Of a stretch of 64,000 bases of DNA, positions 56,901-64,000 are shown one piece after another (the first letter of the stretch is position 1; each line of letters opens with the position of its first letter). The position numbers and the translations under genes are program-made. The notes below the pieces were generated by a model that was given only the letters and a program-made list of their open reading frames with translations, was not told the DNA's origin and searched no databases. The stretch is from Acridotheres tristis (taxonomy: Eukaryota; Chordata; Aves; Passeriformes; Sturnidae): contig CM072899.1 of the NCBI GenBank assembly GCA_037013685.1, positions 12,256,479 through 12,320,478 on the forward strand, in the 5' to 3' direction.

Positions 56901-59900
56901 AAGAGCTCTTATTAAACCAGACATAAAAGAACTTGACAAGCTGGAAGATGAGGCACCTTTGCCTTCATTACCTCTGTGAGTGAATTAAGTTAGCAAATAA
57001 CCCACTGGCAAAACACACTGAGTTGCATGAAGGACGTTCTTGTTGAGCTGTGTGGACAGAGTTAGGGCACAAGATTAATTCTGGAGCCCCTTACTGGGAC
57101 ATTTTTAAATCTCTGTAGAGGATCCTGCATTTCAACATCTCTGAATGCTTTACAAAGTTTTAGCATTGCTACAGTGTTTTATTGCTGTTGTTACAGTTAC
57201 GTAGAGCAGCACTCATGACTGCAAATTAAACCTAACTCTGAGTGCCCAGACACTAAAGTCACAGTGCAGCTGCCTCTGGAATGACCTGTGTGTGTATGGA
57301 GCAGTTTTCTGGCAGATAGCAGCATTGTACAGTATTTTGACATCCTAGAACTGCATATAGTGCCAAGGTTTTATGTGATTTTGGTTTTATAGGATGAAAT
57401 CTTGAGACTGAAGGCAAATCTATTTATGCCCTCTCACCATGGAAAAGAAGTTCAGGTAGACAAAACAGAAATACTCAAATTGCACAATTTGCTGATGCAT
57501 CAGAGTGTGTGCTATCAAAATCTGTTGATAAATGCTTCCTGATGGTAGTTGGTGAAGTTAGGAGTTTACATTGAATAGGCTTCTCTAAGAGGAGGTGGTC
57601 TCAAAATACCACGGAGGATAAAGCATGTTTTATCAGACAGAGTACCTTTATGACTTCCACTGTATGGTAGTAAGAATATGTGTGTAGCATTTAATAACTA
57701 TTCAACTAGAGAATAATCTTTCGAATACTACCTTTTATATATAAGTACTTTATTCAAGTAGTGCTTGAGCTCTTAATTTTTGTTTGTTTCTTTGTTTTGG
57801 TTGGTTTTTTTATGGTTTTTCTTTTTTAGAGGCCTGGATTTTTCTAGTACATGGCATGACAGTTATATCAAAGCAAAAAAACGAATCACTTCCACCTTAT
57901 ATATTCTTCACCCCACAATGAAAACTCTACTGGATTTTGGTTATACAGCATTCTTTAACTTTCTTGTAGTAGATTTCTCTGGTTGCAGGTAAAGTCTGTT
58001 CTGTTGAATTATTGACCCATATAGGTTTTCAAAGCTAGCAAAGATGAGCTTGTTCAGTTCTATTATTTATCATAGAAAATTTCTTTGATGCACCATTTTA
58101 ATGTACTGTGATTAAGTTAGTCTGTGTTATGACGTGACTTTTCTTCTCTCTGTTACATATTTTATTGTTATCAAGTTGTTGGTAATATCAGACCTTTTGA
58201 TTTGTATTTTACCTTTAATTCTGTAAATTTCTCCCCATTCTTCACTTGTTCTTAATGCTTAATTCCCATATAAAACTGTTCCAAGTCGTATTTGAAAAAT
58301 CTACTTCTAGCAGTATTATCATCTGTAGGGAATTCTGTGCTAACCCTGAAGATGAGATTTCTTGCTGATTTTCATCAGTTGAATTTTCTGTTTAATATTG
58401 GAACTTTAAATTTTCATAGTTTTCAAAAAGAAAATTTTCAAAATATTTTTTCCTCATTATTTTTTTCTGGTAATCGTTCTGTAAATCCTGGAGTTTGAGA
58501 CAGGTTTTTTCTTTCCTTTTAGTGTACTGAAGCTATGCGTAAGTTCCCACTGTGCTTTCTGCTAGAGAAAGACTGGGTTTGTAATACAAAAGTTTGTATT
58601 GTTACCTTACTCCATGTTTGATTTGTTTTAAATTTTTTTTATAAAGTTGCCTGTAACTTCCTTTTCTAGATTGAAAGGACCAGTTGACTGTAAGTCTTTT
58701 AAAACTGATGCGTCTCTAAGGTGTTCTAAAGCAGAAGACAAGATAATGAGTACGTGGTACCAAAGAGTTCTTGGCCTCTTTACTCAGTCTGAGGCCTTGG
58801 ATGGTGTCAAGTTGGATCAGCTTGAGTCTTTTTGTAACTGTGTGGCTGTGCTTTTGTCTAATCAGGTAAAAATCTTTCCTTCCTGTGATAAACTTAATGG
58901 GATTGAAACATTACTTGCTTTGTAGAAAAATAACGGGACAATGGTCTAATCAAATAATTGTCATTTGAAAAAAAAATCGTCAGAGGAAAATGCTTTCAAG
59001 ATATTTAATTTCTACATACATGTATTAGTAATAGGCTTACTTTTGTAGCAAAAATAAATGCATGGACTTTACTGAAATGTTTACATATTCATTAGTTTCC
59101 ATAATTTTAAGGGTTGGGACTAATACCCACTGGAGTTATTTTAAAAATTCACACTATTTCAGTTATCCATGAATCAGGCCAGAAGTACTAAAATGAGTGA
59201 AAATCCTGCCTGGCTTACTGGATGAATGAAAAATGGGTTGGGCCTTTTTTATGTCAACTAATAGGTGGTCTATGTTATTACCTAGCTGAAAGAATTACTG
59301 CAAAGAACAACTGAAGTTTTTGTGAAACTTTTTGATCCTGAAGACAGAAGTCGTCTGCCTATATTTAAGATGGACTTAACTTTTGATGAAAATAGAATGG
59401 AGTTTTATCCAAGCTTGCAAGACTTAGAAGAAGCAATTCTGTTTGTAATAGATTGTATAGGACAGACTCTTCAGGTGTGCTTTTAAATTACGTTTAAATA
59501 TGTAATTGTTAAGTTCAGTATGTGAAAATACTTGTGATTTAGGAGTCTGACTACCCTGGCAATTGGATCAGAATGCACCTTTTATTTATTTTCCATGATC
59601 ATTCTACAGGTCACATCATGAATTTTGATGGTCAGCAGCATTCCAGGCTCTGAAGTAATTTTGCACTTCCTTTTTTATAAAAAATTGGTGCATCTGCTAT
59701 TGATTGTTTTTGTGTGCTCTTTGGGTCTGCAGTTATAATAACATATTTAATTATATGTGTGATGATTTACAATAAATTTGCATTAAATTTAAGATCTCCA
59801 GAGAAAGACAAGGAAAATTAGAACTGATATTCCTTTTCTTTCTAAGATAAAGAAAATACTCAAATCTCTAAAAACTAATATATACAACATCAAAAGATTG

Positions 59901-62900
59901 ATATCTTGGGAACCTGTCTATGGTTCCAGGGAAGAGAGCCTTTCTGGGGATTTTAGATGTGGACTGAGTATTGGTCACTAGTTACATGTGATGGTACTTT
60001 CAGAGAAGTGTTTTGGGGTTGGTTTTCTGTATTTGCATATATGGTATAATTTAATTTTAAGCAAGGTTGGATAATTTTTTTCCTTTACATATTCCCTGTT
60101 TAACTTTTTGCTTCAGGAAAAGTCATTCTACCTGTGTATAAAGCATGTGAACTTGGTCATGGTTAGTCTCATACTTTTGTGATCGTATCTTCTGCAGATT
60201 GCAACTTACTTTTAAAGTATATGTATCCTTACACCACTTTTTAAAATGTAAATAATCAACACTTGCACTACTCTTAGAATATCCAAACCGTACGTGCTTT
60301 GCTAACGGGAGGCACTGCAACTCTGGATACTGAGCTTCCTGCTCACACTGCACAATGGGCCAAATCCACGCTGAAAAAATCTATCAGAGTCAACTTAGAA
60401 GGCCCAAAGGAACATTTTAAAGGCTATGGTAAGTGATAGAAGAGTGTGTGTCTCCTCTTTGTAGTAAGTAACTCGCTGTATGGCATATGCATTTTAGTAA
60501 TATCAATACGTTGTAATTGAATTGTAGTTGAACGTTATGGCTGGCTTGTAGATGGAACTGCAGAGGAACGGATAAAAAGATTTGTAGCAGAACAACCCAG
60601 TTTTGATGAATACACTGCTGTAAGTTTTAATTCTACACTTTATAAATAAATTTTACAATATATGCAGCAATAATGAAAAGGTAACAGAGAATAATAGGTG
60701 CTTAGCCTTTAGCTAAAAATATATGGACTACCTAAAATGCAATTGATTTTTCCCTAAAAATTTATGGTAAATAGAAGAAAATATTACTTACTTTCTTCAA
60801 TGTCTAATACTTACTCATGTAGCCAAGTAATTAAACAACAGCGCTGAAGTGTAAAGTCTAATATTTTTCTGAAGTTCATAGATGAATTTTTCGCCCTCAA
60901 GAAGGAAATCATGAGATTGCCAGAGGTGATTTATTTCCCTATGGTCTGTTTGAATTGTGAGGATTTAAAGCAAGGTTTGGCTAATTGTGCAAACAACTTT
61001 GCAAAAATGCTAATGGACAAAATATTTACAGATTACAGAAAGGAAAATGAAAGGTAAGTAGACTTTTTCTGCTTGTAAATGCTCTATGTGTTAAATGCAT
61101 AGTAGAAACATGTAGATGAAATGCAAATATACCATACTTTGTTTACTGAAAGTTCTTGGCTAACTAACGATATAATGCACTTTGCACCAGCTGTTGTATT
61201 TTTCTGCTGTTTTAGTCTCAAAAAAAATGTAGGAGAACATATTAATATAGACTTGGATAATGGAGGAGCTAAAAGATCAATGATCTAAGATGAAAGATCC
61301 AAGAACTTTACTACTGTTCTGTATTTTAAGTGTGAATTACAGTATTACTGCATTGTCAAAGAAAAGGCTAGTTAGACTCTCTTACTACCTGATAGGTACC
61401 TCAGCAGGGCTGCTCTCAAGCCATTCTCCCCCAGTTGTTTTTGTGCTGGGTGTTACTCCATCCTGGGTGCAGAATCTGGCATTTCAACTCATTACCTTCC
61501 ATCCCTTTAATCATAGTCAAATATTTAATTCTGCAAGGTGTCCCATCCTTCAGTGGAGTCAGCAGCCACCTCACAGTTGTATGATGAGCAAACTTGCTGA
61601 TGGTGCATTCAACTCTTGCATCCAAATCATTGATAAATACATCGAACAGACCTGGCCTAGAAGTGAATCCTGAGGAACACTGCTGGTAACAGTCACCAGC
61701 CATTTGCTTCAACCTTTTGAGCTTTGCACTTCACCAGTTCTTCACCCAGCACACCATGAACACACTCAGCCCACACCTGGCCAACTCATGTAGAGGATTC
61801 TGTGAAGAGCAGTATCAAAAGCCTTATTAAAACTGAGAAAAGTTATATCCACCACATTCCCTTTATCCTCTACATGGGTGAACATATAGGATATCAGTTT
61901 TGTTAAACAGGAAGTTCATTTGCCTGTATGGATTAATTCATTATTAACTCTTAGTATATTTTTTAGTTAAAATGAACAATTATGGCCAAGTTTTATAGTG
62001 ATTCCACATTACAAAAGGAGACAATATTTATTAATGTGTGTACATTAACGATAGTTTGAAAGTTCATTTAGTAACAACAGATTACTAAAGCATTTATTTC
62101 AGAAGAATACCCCAAAATCCAAACAAAGCAATTATTGCAAGTCAGAAGCCAGTATTTGTCTGGACTGACTTGGTCATATTGCTCTTCTTGTTTTATAAAT
62201 AATGCAATTTGTGAGGGGAGAATACTTAAAGAAATAATTTGAATTTTTAATTACATTAAAGCTGAGCTTGAAGCCAGTCAAACTAAAATCTTAAAGTGTG
62301 GGTATTTTATGTAAAATAAAACTATAGGATATGCAGCGAATTTGAAGCCATTAAGGAATGTGCATTAAAAGTTCCTGAGTCAACAGAAGAAATGGTAGAA
62401 ATAATGAATTACATAAAGAGAGTCAAAACCAAAGATTTTCCGGACCTGGTGCAAAGGAGCAAGGTAAAAGACTATCCTTTAATTCTTGATCTTTTATTAG
62501 ACATGCTGGCCTATACAAATAGAGAATTCATTCCAGAGTGCAGACTTTTTTCTGCCAGTGTGAATAAACTCAGTATTACTTCAGACAGAATTGGGAAGGC
62601 CAGCTTATTCTTTGCAATATGTCTTTGCTTCTTGTTCCCATTCCTGTGTGTTCTGCAAGTGCGTGAGGAAGTGCAGCTTTTAATAAATCACTCAGTTTAT
62701 TATTTGTACCTGGAGAGTTACTTCAGACTGCTTGACAATCTATTTGTGAAAGTGTAACAGAGAATTATAAAGAACATTTTATGTGTAAAAACAGTCAACA
62801 GACTTTGAACACATGAGAAACAATTTACTCTTTGAGCAGAATATAGGTGATGTTACATTAGGAGTAGTTTGTGTGTGTGTGAATACGTATCAGATTTTCT

Positions 62901-63357
62901 GTTAGAGTGGTAGGTCTATAAATAGAACATGTTTTGTTTATATCTGCAGAAATTATATTTTGTATGTTTTTAATAACATTAGGATTTCTGCATATGGATT
63001 CACAGAACACAGGAATCATATTTAGAGAAACAAGCTCATGATCAGGGCAGAGATTTGAAAAATGTTACACATATTTTTTGAATGTTAATATTCAATTGGC
63101 TGAAGCACCTCTGAATTCTGAAAAGTTCATGAAATGTAGATTTTTATTTTGTCTTTGTAGATAATGTTGTCCTGCCCTATATTTTAAACAGACCTATCAT
63201 GCCTAAAGTTTTGTGAAATCTCTCTTTGTAGGAGTGCTGTCGGCAAATGAGTTACTTGATAGATGTTTATCCATTTGCTCCTGAAGACATGGAACTAAAT
63301 ACAACAGCAATATTATGGCCGAAGAAGATTACCCTCATTTTTAAAGAGCATGATATT
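53764..63357 (+). CDS. DNAH12: Dynein axonemal heavy chain 12, N-terminal part (13 exons, 593 aa, continues past window)
   Basis: DNAH12 is an inner-arm axonemal dynein heavy chain. It works in motile cilia and sperm flagella. Only the tail is in the window; the linker, AAA+ ring and microtubule-binding stalk lie to the right. Thirteen exons join in frame for 593 codons. Recognisable family segments include IPIQQQWLRSMLAMVPQSLM, the STWHDSYIKAKK and LHPTMKTLLDFGYTAF blocks, LKGPVDCKSFKTDASL, FVKLFDPEDRSRLPIFKMDL, YGWLVDGTAEE and CSEFEAIKECALKVPESTEE. Exons: 53764-53927, 54153-54243, 54514-54540, 55452-55641, 56897-56975, 57830-57988, 58670-58865, 59286-59474, 60278-60428, 60528-60619, 60875-61053, 62328-62463, 63232-63357. 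The start was chosen because ATG is the first codon after an acceptor and the length to the KEQQ...NQL block matches the human N-terminus. The assignment rests on remembered family sequence plus synteny beside PDE12. Confidence 0.93.
54153..54243 (+). CDS. DNAH12: DNAH12 coding exon 2
   Basis: Encodes residues 55-85 (IDRALEVYYITMEETDERDA then APPITELPST). Ends at ACT|GTGAGA. Confidence 0.82.
54514..54540 (+). CDS. DNAH12: DNAH12 coding exon 3 (27-base microexon)
   Basis: A 27-base exon for residues 86-94 (MHDEESQKR), flanked by TTTTTATGCAG and GTGAGT. It keeps the frame, and the human protein has a similar short charged segment here. Confidence 0.72.
55452..55641 (+). CDS. DNAH12: DNAH12 coding exon 4
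   Basis: Encodes residues 95-158: ADYLFLKKCVQSNPVIPIQQ, QWLRSMLAMVPQSLMEGRER, ELLTEELLKEVVKDYETSMQ. Donor GTGAGT after a TGTGTGT run, so the exact end could shift by two bases; only this choice keeps the frame with exon 5. Confidence 0.92.
56439..56625 (-). mobile_element. CR1 LINE 3' fragment, reverse orientation
   Basis: Begins ATCATAGAATAT, the reverse complement of the CR1 terminal octamers. It continues AAATTGGAAGGGGTCCTTAA and GAGTCCAACTCCTTGCTCC, a standard antisense CR1 3' end. It lies in DNAH12 intron 4, opposite to the gene. Truncated and inactive. Confidence 0.85.
56897..56975 (+). CDS. DNAH12: DNAH12 coding exon 5
   Basis: Encodes residues 158-184 (LRRALIKPDIKELDKLEDEA then PLPSLP). 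Acceptor TTTTTTTCTTAG, donor GTGAGT. Confidence 0.9.
57830..57988 (+). CDS. DNAH12: DNAH12 coding exon 6
   Basis: Encodes residues 184-237: GLDFSSTWHDSYIKAKKRIT, STLYILHPTMKTLLDFGYTA, FFNFLVVDFSGC. The HPTMKxLLDxGYT block is strongly conserved in this dynein subfamily. Confidence 0.94.
58670..58865 (+). CDS. DNAH12: DNAH12 coding exon 7
   Basis: Encodes residues 237-302, including LKGPVDCKSFKTDASLRCSK, AEDKIMSTWYQRVLGLFTQS and CVAVLLSNQ. Confidence 0.94.
59286..59474 (+). CDS. DNAH12: DNAH12 coding exon 8
   Basis: Encodes residues 303-365: LKELLQRTTEVFVKLFDPED, RSRLPIFKMDLTFDENRMEF, YPSLQDLEEAILFVIDCIGQ. Phase 0 at both ends. This block aligns well with the dynein heavy chain tail. Confidence 0.95.
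60278..60428 (+). CDS. DNAH12: DNAH12 coding exon 9
   Basis: Encodes residues 366-416: NIQTVRALLTGGTATLDTEL, PAHTAQWAKSTLKKSIRVNL, EGPKEHFKGY. Confidence 0.94.
60528..60619 (+). CDS. DNAH12: DNAH12 coding exon 10
   Basis: Encodes residues 416-446: VERYGWLVDGTAEERIKRFV then AEQPSFDEYTA. The preceding intron is 99 bases. Confidence 0.94.
60875..61053 (+). CDS. DNAH12: DNAH12 coding exon 11
   Basis: Encodes residues 447-506: FIDEFFALKKEIMRLPEVIY, FPMVCLNCEDLKQGLANCAN, NFAKMLMDKIFTDYRKENE. Confidence 0.94.
61054..62327 (+). other. DNAH12: DNAH12 intron 11
   Basis: A 1.3-kb intron mostly made of the antisense CR1 fragment (61385-61865) plus AT-rich sequence. No exon is seen. Confidence 0.75.
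61385..61865 (-). mobile_element. CR1 LINE reverse-transcriptase fragment, reverse orientation
   Basis: The minus strand encodes a decayed CR1 ORF2 segment: LFDVFINDLDARVECTISKF followed by AHH where active copies have the catalytic ADD. Upstream (61700-61860) it matches the CR1 region before the GVPQGS motif, interrupted by stops. The catalytic aspartates are lost, so the copy is dead. It lies in DNAH12 intron 11, antisense to the gene. Confidence 0.8.
62328..62463 (+). CDS. DNAH12: DNAH12 coding exon 12
   Basis: Encodes residues 506-551: ICSEFEAIKECALKVPESTE, EMVEIMNYIKRVKTKDFPDL, VQRSK. Donor AAG|GTAAAA is weak. The frame stays open for another 98 codons past the donor (to 62757); aligning with human DNAH12 places the true junction at 62463. 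Confidence 0.9.
63232..63357 (+). CDS. DNAH12: DNAH12 coding exon 13
   Basis: Encodes residues 552-593: ECCRQMSYLIDVYPFAPEDM, ELNTTAILWPKKITLIFKEH, DI. Donor GTAAGA. The next expected exon of the family was not found before the window ends. Confidence 0.92.
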
Positions 63358-64000
63358 GTAAGAGCATTTTTGTAGTTTATGGTATATTTTGGCTTGTTAG
63401 ACTTCTCACTTTACTTGAGCTATTTATTTCCTCAGCAGGCGAAATGTATAGACACATATAACATGAACCATACTAATTTAGATATAATTGAAAAACATAT
63501 TTCCAGGTTTTTGTAACAAAAGTGAGCTTTTTGTGACTAAATTTTAAAACAGTCACTGTAACTTAAAAGCTTCAGCAAGTCTTATTATCCTAATGTGCTT
63601 GTGGTCAGTACTAGGTAATACATGGGCAGATGAAAACTCACTACACTGTACTTGTCTAGTATTGAAAATATAACTGTCAGGCCCTTAAAAAGACCTGAGT
63701 GTCTGAACAGGAAGTCATTTAGTTAAAATGGTATTTTGTGTTGTCAAAAAAAGAACAGTGGGAACGAGATTTTCTAGCAATCATTAATAGAAAATATACA
63801 ATATCTCATTTTCTCTGTGTGACTGTAGATTACTTTTCTTCCACTGTCTGTGGTCATCTTGCTTAGCATGCTTTTTCTCTATGATACAGTAAGTCAAACC
63901 TTTTAATGTTCTTTTGCCTCTCTGTAGTAATTTAGAATAGATTTAATAACATCTTCTAAAATTTTTAAAGAATTAATAATTAACATTTTAAAAAAATCAG
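63358..64000 (+). other. DNAH12: DNAH12 intron 13 (incomplete)
   Basis: AT-rich intronic sequence to the window edge. It contains a 60-base open segment at 63829-63888 with good splice signals (see findings) that does not match the expected dynein sequence. Confidence 0.7.

Overview
This is a vertebrate, almost certainly avian, nuclear genomic window. The evidence for a bird is compact multi-exon genes with canonical GT-AG introns, several CpG-island promoters, and truncated CR1 LINEs ending in the bird-type ATTCTATG/ATTCTGTG octamers. Four protein genes can be read exon by exon, in the same order and relative orientation as the human 3p14.3 neighbourhood (chicken chromosome 12 by established synteny): DENND6A (+), ARF4 (+), PDE12 (-) and DNAH12 (+, running off the right edge). 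No bacterial or phage content, RNA gene or CRISPR array is visible.

Layout. 1-1,100: a CpG island that may be a divergent promoter; a minus-strand mini first exon and a plus-strand donor are both possible, and by synteny the minus-strand gene would be SLMAP. 1,200-7,300: intergenic DNA with a CR1 tail and a threefold YY1-like repeat. 7,400-29,880: DENND6A, 20 coding exons, 595 residues. 29,880-31,100: short intergenic DNA with a CR1 tail. 31,100-42,250: ARF4, 6 coding exons, 180 residues, with a CpG promoter holding a duplicated UPRE/CREB3-like element. 42,250-47,500: intergenic, nothing recognised. 47,500-52,115: PDE12 on the minus strand, 3 coding exons, 586 residues. 52,120-53,760: the head-to-head PDE12/DNAH12 promoter region with a CTCF-like site and a long TTTTTC tract. 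53,764-63,357: the first 13 coding exons (593 residues) of DNAH12.

The genes are not an operon or a pathway; they are a conserved syntenic block. Two of them act in membrane traffic: DENND6A is a RAB14 exchange factor on recycling endosomes and ARF4 is a Golgi/ERGIC GTPase. PDE12 is a mitochondrial 2'-phosphodiesterase/deadenylase that degrades 2-5A. DNAH12 is an axonemal dynein heavy chain. ARF4 and PDE12 converge tail to tail; PDE12 and DNAH12 diverge head to head.

I did not find a convincing new biological system. The most useful leads are regulatory or transcript-level: a weak-Kozak/strong-Kozak pair of in-frame starts in PDE12 that could separate mitochondrial from non-mitochondrial protein, a tandem stress element at ARF4, a near-consensus CTCF motif between PDE12 and DNAH12, and two possible cryptic coding segments in DNAH12 introns.
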